A stretch of 64,000 bases of DNA, from assembly GCF_001598035.1 (NCBI RefSeq), contig NZ_CP014835.1, positions 1,711,001 to 1,775,000 of the forward strand. The letters are read 5' to 3'. Made by a program: the position numbers and the translations under genes. The DNA comes from Streptococcus halotolerans (GTDB lineage: Bacteria; Bacillota; Bacilli; Lactobacillales; Streptococcaceae). The notes under the pieces were generated by a model. That model was not told the origin of the DNA. It was given only the letters and a program-made list of their open reading frames with translations, and did no database searches. This document shows, one piece after another, positions 19,226 to 28,410 of this stretch. Position 1 is the first letter of the stretch; the number at the start of each line of letters is the position of its first letter.

Positions 19226-21415
19226 ATGAAAGAAAAATTTCAACAATTTTTTAGTTTCGAGTTTTGGCAAAAATTCGGAAAATGTTTGATGGTTGTTATT
19301 GCGGTTATGCCAGCGGCGGGTCTGATGGTTAGTATTGGGAACTCTATCCCTCTCATTAACCAAGATTCTACTGTTTTAGCAAATATCGGTAATGTCGTAG
19401 CTCAAATTGGTTGGGCCGTTATTGGTAACCTTCATTTGCTCTTTGCTTTGGCAATTGGTGGTAGCTGGGCTAAGGAACGTGCTGGTGGTGCCTTTGCAGC
19501 CGGTTTATCCTTTGTCTTGATCAACCGTATCACAGGTGCTATCTATGGTGTTTCAGGCGACATGCTTGCCGATTCTAAAGCTACTTTGACAAGTTTCTTA
19601 GGCACTAAGATGGTGGTTTCTGATTACTTTACAAGTGTCTTGGAGTATCCTGCTCTTAATACAGGGGTATTTGTTGGTATTATTGCTGGTTTTGTTGGTG
19701 CTACTGCTTTCAACAAGTACTATAATTACCGCAAATTACCGGATGCCTTGACTTTCTTTAATGGTAAACGCTTTGTGCCATTTGTGGTTATCCTTCGTTC
19801 TGCTATCGTAGCGATTGTATTGGCGCTCTTTTGGCCAGTTATTCAATCAGGAATTAACGGCTTTGGTAAATGGATTGCTTCATCACAAGACACAGCACCA
19901 GTATTAGCACCATTCTTGTATGGTACTTTGGAACGTCTACTCTTGCCATTTGGTCTTCACCACATGTTGACGATTCCTATGAACTATACTGCTCTTGGTG
20001 GTACTTATGATATCTTGACAGGTTCAGGTGCCGGTAGTCAAGTGTTTGGACAAGACCCACTCTGGTTGGCTTGGGTAACAGACTTAGTAAATCTTAAAGG
20101 TGCTGGCGATACAGCTGCTTATAATGATTTGTTTAACTCAGTAACACCAGCTCGTTTCAAAGTTGGTCAAATGATTGGTGCAACTGGTATCTTGATGGGA
20201 CTCACACTTGCAATGTATCGCAACGTTGATCCTGATAAGAAGAAAAAATACAAAGCAATGTTTGTATCAGCTGCAGCAGCGGTATTTTTAACAGGTGTTA
20301 CCGAACCTCTTGAGTACATGTTCATGTTTGCTGCAATGCCACTTTATGTTGTATACGCACTCCTTCAAGGGGCAGCCTTTGCAATGGCAGATATTGTTAA
20401 CCTTCGTGTTCACTCATTTGGTAATATTGAACTGTTAACACGTACACCTATGGCTATTAAAGCTGGTTTGGGAATGGACCTTGTCAACTTTGTTTGGGTA
20501 TCTCTTCTCTTTGCTGCTATTATGTACTTTGTTGCAGATTTCATGATTAAGAAAATGAATTTAGCTACTTCAGGTCGTAATGGTAACTATGATGCCGATA
20601 TGCTAGGTGATAATGCAGAAAGCACAGAATCTGGTGCAGTTGCTGATGCTAACTCACAGGTTGTTCAAGTCATTAACCTTCTCGGTGGTAAAGCTAATAT
20701 CGCTGATGTAGATGCTTGTATGACTCGTCTTCGTGTTAGTGTAAATGATACTGAAAAAGTTGCTTCTGAAAATGCTTGGAAACAAGCTGGAGCTATGGGC
20801 TTAATTGTCAAAGGAAATGGTGTTCAAGCGGTTTACGGACCAAAAGCTGATATCTTAAAATCTGACATTCAAGATTTGTTGGATTCAGGTGCTGAGATTC
20901 CAACAGTAACAACGCAAGAAGTTGCGCAAACATCACAAGTAAATACATCATTTAAGGGTGTTATCGAAACCATTGCAACTGTTGCTGATGGTGATGTTCT
21001 TCCGATTACAGACGTTTCTGACCCGGTCTTTTCACAAAAAATGATGGGAGATGGTTTTGCGGTTGAACTTGAATCTGGTAATATCTACTCACCAGTATCT
21101 GGTGTCGTAACTAGCGTCTTTCCAACTAAGCATGCCTTTGGACTATTAACAGATAATGGCTTGGAAGTGTTAGTTCATGTAGGTCTTGATACCGTAGCTC
21201 TTAACGGTGCACCATTCTCAGCTAAAGTTACTGACGGACAACGCGTGTCTCTAGGTGATCTTTTAGTCGTAGCTGATCTTGATGCGATTCGTTCGGCAGG
21301 ACGTGAAGTGACAACTGTTGTTGCCTTTACTAATACAGCTGAAATTGAATCTGTCTCATTAGACAAGACAGGCCATCAGTCTGCTAAAGAAATGGTTGCG
21401 CGTGTTAGCCTATAA
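19226..21415 (+). CDS. malT: Maltose/glucose PTS permease, EIICBA
   Basis: 729 residues from the ATG at 19226, chosen for the GAGGAGAAG just upstream. IIC domain about 1-430 (LPFGLHHMLTIP, GVTEPLEYMFMF), IIB about 485-560 with phospho-Cys in DACMTRLRV, and IIA about 590-728 with FPTKHAFG and the phospho-His in VLVHVGLDTV. The fused order matches streptococcal PtsG/MalT proteins, which import maltose and glucose. The MalR-like operator upstream favours maltose. Its IIA domain could also serve nearby IIA-less permeases. Confidence 0.9.
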   Translation: MKEKFQQFFSFEFWQKFGKCLMVVIAVMPAAGLMVSIGNSIPLINQDSTVLANIGNVVAQIGWAVIGNLHLLFALAIGGSWAKERAGGAFAAGLSFVLINRITGAIYGVSGDMLADSKATLTSFLGTKMVVSDYFTSVLEYPALNTGVFVGIIAGFVGATAFNKYYNYRKLPDALTFFNGKRFVPFVVILRSAIVAIVLALFWPVIQSGINGFGKWIASSQDTAPVLAPFLYGTLERLLLPFGLHHMLTIPMNYTALGGTYDILTGSGAGSQVFGQDPLWLAWVTDLVNLKGAGDTAAYNDLFNSVTPARFKVGQMIGATGILMGLTLAMYRNVDPDKKKKYKAMFVSAAAAVFLTGVTEPLEYMFMFAAMPLYVVYALLQGAAFAMADIVNLRVHSFGNIELLTRTPMAIKAGLGMDLVNFVWVSLLFAAIMYFVADFMIKKMNLATSGRNGNYDADMLGDNAESTESGAVADANSQVVQVINLLGGKANIADVDACMTRLRVSVNDTEKVASENAWKQAGAMGLIVKGNGVQAVYGPKADILKSDIQDLLDSGAEIPTVTTQEVAQTSQVNTSFKGVIETIATVADGDVLPITDVSDPVFSQKMMGDGFAVELESGNIYSPVSGVVTSVFPTKHAFGLLTDNGLEVLVHVGLDTVALNGAPFSAKVTDGQRVSLGDLLVVADLDAIRSAGREVTTVVAFTNTAEIESVSLDKTGHQSAKEMVARVSL

Positions 21416-21440
21416 GTGCTTAAAAAGCAGCTATAATTAT

Positions 21441-21469
21441 AGAATCTGAGTCAAAAGCTCGGATTCTTT
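21441..21469 (+). terminator. Terminator after malT
   Basis: AGAATCTGAG and CTCGGATTCT pair around TCAAAAG, then TTC. Confidence 0.6.
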
Positions 21470-21482
21470 CGTTTATGACGCT

Positions 21483-21505
21483 TGTTCAGTATGTTATACT
21501 GAACA
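21483..21505. repeat. 23-base perfect palindrome
   Basis: TGTTCAGTAT-GTT-ATACTGAACA has 10-base arms and a 3-base centre. It lies about 100 bases before the promoter-like TATAAT (21580) of the next gene. It has no T run and could be an operator or a short hairpin. Confidence 0.5.
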
Positions 21506-21614
21506 GGACCACTTGTTTTTTCTGGATATTAGTTCTACGTTGTAGTTACCCTTTTTGGAAGTATCGCGTATCGGAACCTTATAATGATGTCCGAAGTATA
21601 GAAAGGAATTAATT

Positions 21615-22421
21615 GTGAAGTTACTAACCTTAAATACACATTCGTGGAGAGAGGAAGACATGGAAATAAAGTTCCAGGGTTTGCTTTCAACTATTTTAGA
21701 AAATGATTATGATATCATCTGCTTACAGGAAATCAACCAACTTATTGAAGCTAGTGAAGTAGAACCTTTTAATTATCAACATTTAATGGTTAATCCACCT
21801 ATTCACGAAGACAATTATGCTCTAAAGCTAGTGACAGCTTTAAAGGAGCAAGGTGTTAACTATCATTGGTCTTGGGTCTACAACCACATTGGTTATGATT
21901 ATTTTCATGAAGGCGTAGCTATTTTATCTAAGACACCAATTGAAGCATTGGATATTTTGGCGTCAGAATCGGTAGATCCTACTGATCACCATACAAGGCG
22001 AGCACTTTTAGCACGTACGCAGGTTGATGGACAGGCTATTTCTGTTGTCAGCTTACACTTGTCTTGGTGGGAAAAAGGCTTTGAGACGGAGTGGCCTCGT
22101 CTTGCTCAAGCCCTTGAAAATGAGCATAATCCTCTTATTTTAATGGGAGATTTCAATAATCCCACTGGAAATGAAGGTTATCAACAAGTTATCAACAGCT
22201 CCCTGAACCTCCAAGATAGTCATGTGGTAGCAGAACAATTTTTAGGAGACTACACCATTCTAGCTGATGTTGATGGTTGGGAAGGCAATGAGTTAGCTCT
22301 CAAAGTTGATCACGCCTTTGTAAATAGGTCTTTTAAGGTCAAGTCTTCAACAGTCGTTTTTGATGGAAACAATGGCCCAGTGGTGAGTGATCATTTTGGT
22401 TTGGAGATTGAGCTAATATAA
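21615..22421 (+). CDS. Endonuclease/exonuclease/phosphatase-family protein
   Basis: A 268-residue EEP-fold metalloenzyme starting with GTG behind AGAAAGGAA. Catalytic motifs are LQEINQ (metal Glu), GDFNNP (Asp/Asn) and SDHFG (final Asp-His). Members cleave phosphodiesters in nucleic acids, lipids or sugars. No signal peptide is present, so it is cytoplasmic. Its position behind malT suggests conserved streptococcal order, but a metabolic link is not shown. Confidence 0.85.
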   Translation: MKLLTLNTHSWREEDMEIKFQGLLSTILENDYDIICLQEINQLIEASEVEPFNYQHLMVNPPIHEDNYALKLVTALKEQGVNYHWSWVYNHIGYDYFHEGVAILSKTPIEALDILASESVDPTDHHTRRALLARTQVDGQAISVVSLHLSWWEKGFETEWPRLAQALENEHNPLILMGDFNNPTGNEGYQQVINSSLNLQDSHVVAEQFLGDYTILADVDGWEGNELALKVDHAFVNRSFKVKSSTVVFDGNNGPVVSDHFGLEIELI

Positions 22422-22422
22422 G

Positions 22423-22458
22423 AAAAAGTCCTGATGATTAGTGTCATCAGGACTTTTT
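22423..22458. terminator. Bidirectional terminator between converging genes
   Basis: AAAAAGTCCTGATGA (22423-22437) and TCATCAGGACTTTTT (22444-22458) are perfect 15-base arms with a 6-base loop. It serves the exonuclease-family gene and the opposing kinase gene, whose stop lies inside the stem. Confidence 0.9.
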
Positions 22459-22947
22459 AAGGTCTGAAAGGATGAGAGTTTTAGCTACTTCTAGAGAAAG
22501 TGTTTTTGTTAGTTTTGTTTCAGGAATGTCCGCTAAATAATCTTTTTCTACCCACCAACGTTTGAGAGCGTCTTCTCCAAACTCGTTAGCTTTATCACGA
22601 GTATTATGGCGTTTTAGTGTCTCATAGAAAGGCAGGTCGTAGTAGTAAGCATAAGTATTTGCTAAACCATAACGTTCGATGATTCTTTGCCAGACTGGTT
22701 GGTACCAATCTGATTTTAAAATACCCTCTAAAATAGTCGTTTGATGATGATTAAAACCATAGTCTAGTAAATTAAGGAGAAGAGGAACAGTTGGCGTATC
22801 GAACCCATCATGGGCTTGAAGCATTGTTCGTCTTAGTAAATCCTGAGATAGTAAAAGGGTATTTTCGCCTAACTCTTTTTGAAGAGAATGAGCTAGACTG
22901 GTTTTTCCCGATCCAGAGTTGCCACGTATAATGACTAAAGTCGCCAT
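22447..22947 (-). CDS. P-loop kinase, zeta-toxin/nucleoside-kinase-like
   Basis: A 166-residue cytoplasmic AAA_33-type protein. The start at MATLVIIRGNSGSGKTSLA is preceded by AGAAAGGA; a longer frame opens at 22974. The P loop is GNSGSGKTS, followed by the LLSQDLLRR acceptor-binding segment and a helical lid (RHNTRDKANEFGEDALKRWW). The substrate is unknown. No antitoxin-like gene is adjacent, so a toxin role is unlikely. A small membrane protein gene lies directly upstream on the same strand. Confidence 0.8.
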   Translation of the reverse strand: MATLVIIRGNSGSGKTSLAHSLQKELGENTLLLSQDLLRRTMLQAHDGFDTPTVPLLLNLLDYGFNHHQTTILEGILKSDWYQPVWQRIIERYGLANTYAYYYDLPFYETLKRHNTRDKANEFGEDALKRWWVEKDYLADIPETKLTKTLSLEVAKTLILSDLKKS

Positions 22948-22948
22948 A

Positions 22949-23455
22949 TCAATCCTTTCTGTAATAGTGTCCAAAGTCTTCCTTAATTCTTTGGTGAATA
23001 GTTTGAGGGTTTGTTCCGGTGGTGTTCAGAGTGATGTTGACGAGAGGGTATCCCATTTTAAGATTAGCTTTTGTAGCATGGCGTTGAAGGGGTGTCATTT
23101 TTGCCAAATAGGCCTCATGAGAGGTGACCTCGACACTGATAAAAATCTGGTTGAACATATGGCGGATTTCAATGTTTTCAATGTCCTTCCAAGGAATAAA
23201 CCCAATAGCCAAGGCTGAAGAATGATCAGTGATTCCTTGCTCGTCAATGATTAGTAAGGGATGCGTTCTGAAGATTCTCTTGATGTACATAACCAAACAA
23301 AAACCAAAAAAGGCAATTGAGAGTAGTCCTGCTAATTGAACGGAAAGACTGGGAACAGTTAGGAAGACTATACCTATTAATACAAAGCAGAGAGCTCCAA
23401 AAGCGTAGATGATATCTCCTGTTTTTTTATGAGAGACAATAATAGGTTCTGGCAT
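22949..23455 (-). CDS. Membrane protein with PH-like domain (STM3941-type)
   Basis: 168 residues from the ATG at 23455, picked because AGGAGAAAA precedes it. Two hydrophobic segments (about 14-34 and 40-60) are followed by a soluble region with DEQGITDHSSA and IPWKDIENIEI, the pattern of STM3941/PH-domain membrane proteins. Function unknown. It ends 1 base before the kinase start, so the two are an operon. Confidence 0.65.
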   Translation of the reverse strand: MPEPIIVSHKKTGDIIYAFGALCFVLIGIVFLTVPSLSVQLAGLLSIAFFGFCLVMYIKRIFRTHPLLIIDEQGITDHSSALAIGFIPWKDIENIEIRHMFNQIFISVEVTSHEAYLAKMTPLQRHATKANLKMGYPLVNITLNTTGTNPQTIHQRIKEDFGHYYRKD

Positions 23456-23582
23456 GTGTTTTCTCCTGATGTGTCTTCCATTTAGGCTTTGCTGTCTATA
23501 CTTGGTATTTAAAGCTAGTGAGGTCAATCATGAGGTTCGTTAAGAGATTTGAGTAGATGACGACCTCGGTTTTTAAGGTCAA

Positions 23583-24620
23583 CTAGTCTATCATTGGACT
23601 TTTGAGATAGGCATCGACTAGACGCTCGGTCGCTTCCACAGAGTCTGTATGAGTACGCTCGTAGGAATGACTTGATTCGATTCCAGCACCAAGGAGGGCA
23701 TGTTTGACTTCAGCTCCCGCACTAACAGCAGCTGAAGCATCGCTACCATAGTAAGGATAGATGTCTAATTTGTAAGGGATGTGGTTAGCTTCACAAAGCG
23801 AAACCATGTGCTGACGAAGCTCATAATGGTAAGGACCAGAAGCGTCTTTGACACAGATAGAGACCGTGTACTCGTCAGTGGCTTGGTCATCTCCCATGGC
23901 TCCCATATCGACAGCTAAGTATTCAACAGTTTGAGCTGGAAGACTTGAGTTGGCACCATGACCAACTTCTTCGAAGGCTGAGAAGTAGAAGTGGGTTGTG
24001 TGTGGCAGTTTGGTCTTTTCTTCTTGATAGGTTTTGAGCAGTTCTAGGAGAATGGCTGCGCTGACCTTGTCATCTAGGTGACGTGATTTGATGAAACCGT
24101 TTGGAGTGACAACAACTCTGGGATCAAAGGAAATGAAATCTCCAACTTCGATTCCTAGAGCACGTGTTTCCTCAGCACTGGTAACTTTTTCGTCCAGACG
24201 TATTTCCATGTTAGCTTGATTACGTTCGGCAGTGCCAGCATCTTTGTAAACATGAACAGACGTTTGGTGCATGAGAATGGTTCCAGAAATTTCTTTGCCA
24301 GTTTTTGCGACATGGATAGTGCAGTTTTCGCCTTCGATAGCGTTATAAACAAAGCCACCGACTAAGTCCATTTTAAGGCGTCCATCTGGTTTGATGGCGC
24401 GAACCATGGCTCCTAGTGTGTCTAAGTGGGCAGTAACCACACGGTGTTGCTGGTTATCTTGGCCTTCGATAGAGACCATAACCCCTCCCTTATGAGTGCG
24501 GATGGGTTCATAACCAAAATGTTGTAATTCTGACACAATGTAGTTCATAATCGTTTTGGTGAAGCCAGTTGGCGAAGGGATGTTAGTCAGTGTTGTGATA
24601 TAATCTACGGTTGTTTTCAT
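23583..24620 (-). CDS. M42-family metallopeptidase (glutamyl-aminopeptidase/FrvX type)
   Basis: A 345-residue cytoplasmic dizinc aminopeptidase. The metal-binding and catalytic landmarks are TAHLDTLGAM, HLDDKVSAA, SAFEEVGHGANS (catalytic Glu plus metal Glu), AVDMGAMGD and the final SHSYERTH. Length fits the family. Such enzymes trim peptides from the N end and form large tetrahedral complexes. AGGAG precedes the start. It stands as a single gene between the small membrane protein and nrdI. Confidence 0.92.
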   Translation of the reverse strand: MKTTVDYITTLTNIPSPTGFTKTIMNYIVSELQHFGYEPIRTHKGGVMVSIEGQDNQQHRVVTAHLDTLGAMVRAIKPDGRLKMDLVGGFVYNAIEGENCTIHVAKTGKEISGTILMHQTSVHVYKDAGTAERNQANMEIRLDEKVTSAEETRALGIEVGDFISFDPRVVVTPNGFIKSRHLDDKVSAAILLELLKTYQEEKTKLPHTTHFYFSAFEEVGHGANSSLPAQTVEYLAVDMGAMGDDQATDEYTVSICVKDASGPYHYELRQHMVSLCEANHIPYKLDIYPYYGSDASAAVSAGAEVKHALLGAGIESSHSYERTHTDSVEATERLVDAYLKSPMID

Positions 24621-24742
24621 AAATTCTCCTTTGTCAGTATATTGCTAATAGGATTATAGACATGCCATTCAAATAGTAGGACCAGTTAAAGCATCCAAAA
24701 CTAGCACTTAAAGCTTTTGCTATCTTCTCTTTAGTGGTCTTA

Positions 24743-25198
24743 TTACTTCTCAAACGTCTGCCAAGTCTCCAGAACAATTGGGGCGATGCGTTCGATATCA
24801 GCTGATGTTCCCCTAAGTTCAAAGTCAGCTAACATGGGGAAGCCAAATTGTTCAGCGTATTGTTTGGCTGAAAGGCAATACTGGTTGTTGAAGTTACGGT
24901 TACCGGAACCGATGATACCAAAGCAGTTTTTGTAGTTATCATGAGCTGCGATGAATTGTCGCAATGGTGTCGTCAAAATCTCGGTATCTCCACTATCCAG
25001 ACCGTTTCCACCTTCAAGATAAGTCGGAAGGAGGGCAAGGAATGGTTCTTTGACAGGAAACGTTTCGTGTTTAAGGTCTTTGATGTTAATCAATCTGGAG
25101 TCAATGTTGTGCTTTTCTTTGAGAAAACTAGCAAAGCGTTTGACAAAACTGTGAGTATTGCCACTGAGACTGACGTAGACAAGGGTTAGTGTAGACAT
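24743..25198 (-). CDS. nrdI: Ribonucleotide reductase flavodoxin NrdI
   Basis: A 151-residue flavodoxin-like protein: FMN phosphate loop [24 protein letters not shown], and the C-terminal LRGTSADIE. NrdI activates the dimanganese cofactor of NrdF in class Ib ribonucleotide reductase. nrdE and nrdF are not in the window; a lone nrdI is common in streptococci. GGAAG precedes the start. Confidence 0.9.
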   Translation of the reverse strand: MSTLTLVYVSLSGNTHSFVKRFASFLKEKHNIDSRLINIKDLKHETFPVKEPFLALLPTYLEGGNGLDSGDTEILTTPLRQFIAAHDNYKNCFGIIGSGNRNFNNQYCLSAKQYAEQFGFPMLADFELRGTSADIERIAPIVLETWQTFEK

Positions 25199-25261
25199 AG
25201 TGCTTCCTTTCTAGTTGTAATTATAAAGAAAGTTATTTTAAAATACAACCTTTATCCAAAA

Positions 25262-25281
25262 TGAAAGAAAACGTTTTATTT
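25262..25281. promoter_or_regulatory. Upstream operator-like site for the sucrose operon
   Basis: AAAACGTTTT (25268-25277) within a longer AT-rich palindrome resembles the LacI-type site downstream and could bind ScrR or CcpA. It lies about 30 bases before the -35. Confidence 0.45.
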
Positions 25282-25306
25282 GATTGTAATATTGATTCTA
25301 AAAGAG

Positions 25307-25335
25307 TTGACAATGCTTTTTATTAGTGCTAACAT
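25307..25335 (+). promoter_or_regulatory. Promoter of the sucrose operon
   Basis: TTGACA (25307-25312) and TAACAT (25330-25335) are 17 bases apart. The operator at 25343 covers the predicted start site. Confidence 0.7.
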
Positions 25336-25342
25336 AAAAATA

Positions 25343-25354
25343 TGAAACGTTTCA
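25343..25354. promoter_or_regulatory. ScrR/LacI-type operator
   Basis: TGAAACGTTTCA is a perfect 12-base palindrome with central CG, placed just after the promoter. The LacI-family gene at the end of this set is the natural ligand, with CcpA as an alternative. Confidence 0.75.
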
Positions 25355-25376
25355 CTTTTTACAAAAGGAGTTAAAG

Positions 25377-26816
25377 ATGGTTAAAGATGCTTACAAACAA
25401 ACTGCCGCTTCTATCATTGAATCGGTTGGTGGGAAAGAAAATATTTCAACAGCTGTCCACTGTGCAACCCGTTTAAGATTGGTTATTAAAGATGAATCAA
25501 AAATTGATATTGAAAAAATTGAAAGCTTAGACTTGGTAAAAGGACATTTTAATAATGGTGGTCAGTTTCAAATTATTTTGGGAACAGGCATTGTGAATAA
25601 GGTTTACGAAGAGTTTATGGCTTTAACGAATCTAGCGGAGGTCAGTAAAGAGGAATTTAAAAATACCGCTGCAACTAAGCTCAACCCTTTACAAAAGATT
25701 TTAAAAACCCTAGCAGATGTTTTTGTGCCTATTTTGCCTGCCTTGGTGGCGTCAGGTTTGCTGATGGGCTTGAACAATGTCCTAACAGCTAAGGGTCTGT
25801 TTATTTCGGGAAAAACACTAGTGGAAGTGTATCCACAATTTGCAGATGTAGCAAGTATGATAAACCTTTTTGCCAATGCAGCTTTTGTTTTTCTTCCAAT
25901 ACTTATTGGGTTTTCTGCTGCTAAGATATTTGGTGCTACTCCAGTTCTCGGCGCGGTTATTGGAGCGATTATGATTCACCCAGATTTATTAAATGGTTAT
26001 GGGTACGCAGAAGCTTTAGCAAATAATACTCTTCCCTTTTGGAATATTTTTGGATTAAAAGTGGCACAGGTTGGTTATCAAGGCACTGTTTTACCAGTCA
26101 TTGCAGCTTCCTTTGTATTAGCTATTATTGAAAAAACTTGTCGTAAGGTTGTCCCAGCTATTTTAGACATGATTATTACGCCATTGGTATCGGTGCTATT
26201 TACTGCATTGATTACATTTGTGGTGATAGGTCCAATCATGAGGTTTGTGGGAGATGGTTTGACGGGGTTCGTCTTATGGCTTTTCTATGATTTAGGAGCT
26301 GTTGGAGGTGCTATATATGGTGTTCTTTACCCACTTCTAGTTATTACAGGAATGCATCATAGTTTAGTAACAGCTGAAATGCAAATTTTATCTAATATTG
26401 AAACGTTAGGCGGTTCTCCAACTTTTGCAGTTGTGTCTGCTTCAAACGTTGCACAGGGAGCTGCTGCTTTGGCTATCTTCTTTTTAATGAGGAACGATTT
26501 GAAACTAAAAAGTATTGCTCCCGCAGCTGGAACTTCAGCTCTTTTAGGGATTACTGAGCCAGCACTTTTTGGTATTAACCTAAAACTACGTTATCCATTC
26601 ATTGCAGCCTTGATAGGTTCGGCAGCAGGTTCTGGTTATGCTACGCTGATGAAAGTATTGTCTGTTTCGCAAGGCCCTGCTGGAATTCCAGGAGTCATTG
26701 TAATGAGACCTCAGTCAATGGGGCAATTTTTAGTAGCAATTACTATTGCCTTTGCGGTTTCATTTGTGATGACCTTTGTTTTGCATAAACTATTCTTGAA
26801 AAAGGAAGTTATTTGA
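25377..26816 (+). CDS. Sucrose-type PTS permease, EIIBC
   Basis: A 479-residue permease with the IIB domain first (about 1-90; phospho-Cys in HCATRLRLV) and the IIC domain after (about 105-470; MHHSLVTAEMQIL, GITEPALFGINLKLR). The usual C-terminal IIA of streptococcal ScrA is absent, as in Bacillus SacP, so it must receive phosphate from another IIA(Glc)-type domain. The hydrolase gene 10 bases downstream and the LacI regulator support sucrose or a related fructoside as substrate. AAGGAG precedes the start. Confidence 0.9.
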   Translation: MVKDAYKQTAASIIESVGGKENISTAVHCATRLRLVIKDESKIDIEKIESLDLVKGHFNNGGQFQIILGTGIVNKVYEEFMALTNLAEVSKEEFKNTAATKLNPLQKILKTLADVFVPILPALVASGLLMGLNNVLTAKGLFISGKTLVEVYPQFADVASMINLFANAAFVFLPILIGFSAAKIFGATPVLGAVIGAIMIHPDLLNGYGYAEALANNTLPFWNIFGLKVAQVGYQGTVLPVIAASFVLAIIEKTCRKVVPAILDMIITPLVSVLFTALITFVVIGPIMRFVGDGLTGFVLWLFYDLGAVGGAIYGVLYPLLVITGMHHSLVTAEMQILSNIETLGGSPTFAVVSASNVAQGAAALAIFFLMRNDLKLKSIAPAAGTSALLGITEPALFGINLKLRYPFIAALIGSAAGSGYATLMKVLSVSQGPAGIPGVIVMRPQSMGQFLVAITIAFAVSFVMTFVLHKLFLKKEVI

Positions 26817-26826
26817 GGGTTAAGCT

Positions 26827-28293
26827 ATGGAATGGACACGTGAAGAACGTTATAGGCGATTAGAGGATGTTACGCAAGAAGCTTACCAAAAATTGTTAGA
26901 ACAGGTTGCAAGATCTCCTTACCGCCAAAAATTTCATATACAACCTAAGACAGGTTTGTTAAATGATCCTAATGGATTTAGTTATTATAAGGAGCGCTAC
27001 CATCTGTTTTATCAATGGTTTCCTTTAGGACCCGTACATGGTGTTAAATACTGGTATCATGTGTCATCCGAAGATTTACTGAATTGGAAAGATGAAGGTG
27101 TAGCCTTGGAGCCAGATAGTGCTTATGATAGCCATGGTGTGTTTTCAGGAAGTGGTTTAGTTGTAGAAGACGAGCTACATTTATTTTACACGGGAAATAC
27201 TAGAACAGCTGACTGGATGAGAATCCCCTACCAGTGTCATGCTGTTATGAATCAGTATGGAAATATCAAAAAATCTAAATTACCCCTAATCTCAGATAGT
27301 CCAAATGGATTTACAGATAATTTCAGAGACCCTAAAGTAATCGAATATCAGGGGCAGTATATATGTTTAATTGGTTCAGAAACTACCGATAATAGGGGCA
27401 AAATCGTTTATTATAAATCTGAAAATTTAGTAGATTGGGAGTATCGAGGCACGATTGATACCGCCGATTATAGCAACGCTGGTTATATGTGGGAGTGCCC
27501 AGATTACTTTGAGCAAAATGATCAAGGCGTGCTGTTATTCTCCCCTCAAGGCATGTCACCTGAAGGTGAAAAATATCGCAATATTTTTCAGTCCGGTTAT
27601 CTGATGGGGAATCCTATTGACTTTAGTACAGGTCAGTTTCATCATGATAAATTCAAGGAATTGGATAGAGGATTTGATTTCTATGCTCCTCAGACGATGC
27701 AAGATCACCTAGGTCGTCGACTCTTAGTAGGATGGTTAGGACTTCCGGGAGTAGATTGTGTGACAGATGTCTATGGTTGGGCACACTGTTTGACTCTGCC
27801 GAGAGAATTGATTGTTGAAAAGGGTCATCTTTATCAACGCCCTATAAAGGAATTAGAAGGGTTGAGGAAGTCCCACAGTTATTTTAGTGGAAACTTAAAT
27901 GATGAAACACTTAACTTCTCTGAAACGTCTCGTACTTATGAATTGCAACTTAGCTTAACCTTAGATGAGCTGGAATATTTTGCGCTAACTCTGCGTAAGG
28001 GAGATGGAGAGAAGACCATCTTTTCTTATGATAGTAGTAGATCCAGATTGCAGCTAGATTTAAGCAATGCTGGAGAAACAATGACAGCTGAGTATGGTCG
28101 TATAAGATCATGTGAATTTCAGGCAGATAATTTAGATATTCATTTATTTTTAGATGAATCTAGCCTTGAAATTTTTATTAACAATGGCTTTGAGGTATTT
28201 ACAAGCCGTATTTTTAGTAAAAAAGAAGCTAACGGACTGCAATTATCAAGTAAAGGTAAAACATCCTATGAATTAGATTTGTGGGAAATTTAA
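26827..28293 (+). CDS. Sucrose-6-phosphate hydrolase, GH32
   Basis: A 488-residue cytoplasmic glycosidase that splits sucrose 6-phosphate made by the PTS. The five-bladed propeller is marked by LLNDPNG (nucleophile Asp), FRDPKV (stabiliser Asp) and WECPDYF (acid/base Glu); the C-terminal beta-sandwich covers about 360-488. No signal peptide is present, so it acts inside the cell. It lies between permease and LacI-type gene in one transcript. Confidence 0.92.
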   Translation: MEWTREERYRRLEDVTQEAYQKLLEQVARSPYRQKFHIQPKTGLLNDPNGFSYYKERYHLFYQWFPLGPVHGVKYWYHVSSEDLLNWKDEGVALEPDSAYDSHGVFSGSGLVVEDELHLFYTGNTRTADWMRIPYQCHAVMNQYGNIKKSKLPLISDSPNGFTDNFRDPKVIEYQGQYICLIGSETTDNRGKIVYYKSENLVDWEYRGTIDTADYSNAGYMWECPDYFEQNDQGVLLFSPQGMSPEGEKYRNIFQSGYLMGNPIDFSTGQFHHDKFKELDRGFDFYAPQTMQDHLGRRLLVGWLGLPGVDCVTDVYGWAHCLTLPRELIVEKGHLYQRPIKELEGLRKSHSYFSGNLNDETLNFSETSRTYELQLSLTLDELEYFALTLRKGDGEKTIFSYDSSRSRLQLDLSNAGETMTAEYGRIRSCEFQADNLDIHLFLDESSLEIFINNGFEVFTSRIFSKKEANGLQLSSKGKTSYELDLWEI

Positions 28294-28410
28294 TAATCAG
28301 TGTCAGCTTCTACGAAAAATATAAAATAAGTTTGGGATTATTTCGATCTCAAGCTTGTTTTTAGTTATGTTATAATCGATAAATATAAGCACCAAAGAAT
28401 GGAGTAATAG

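Noticed and set aside
22447..22947. Zeta-type toxin of a toxin-antitoxin pair
   Set aside because: The P-loop kinase has no adjacent epsilon-like antitoxin and is paired with an unrelated membrane protein gene.
24634..24822. 62-codon minus-strand frame between the M42 peptidase and nrdI
   Set aside because: It overlaps nrdI in another frame and has no ribosome site.
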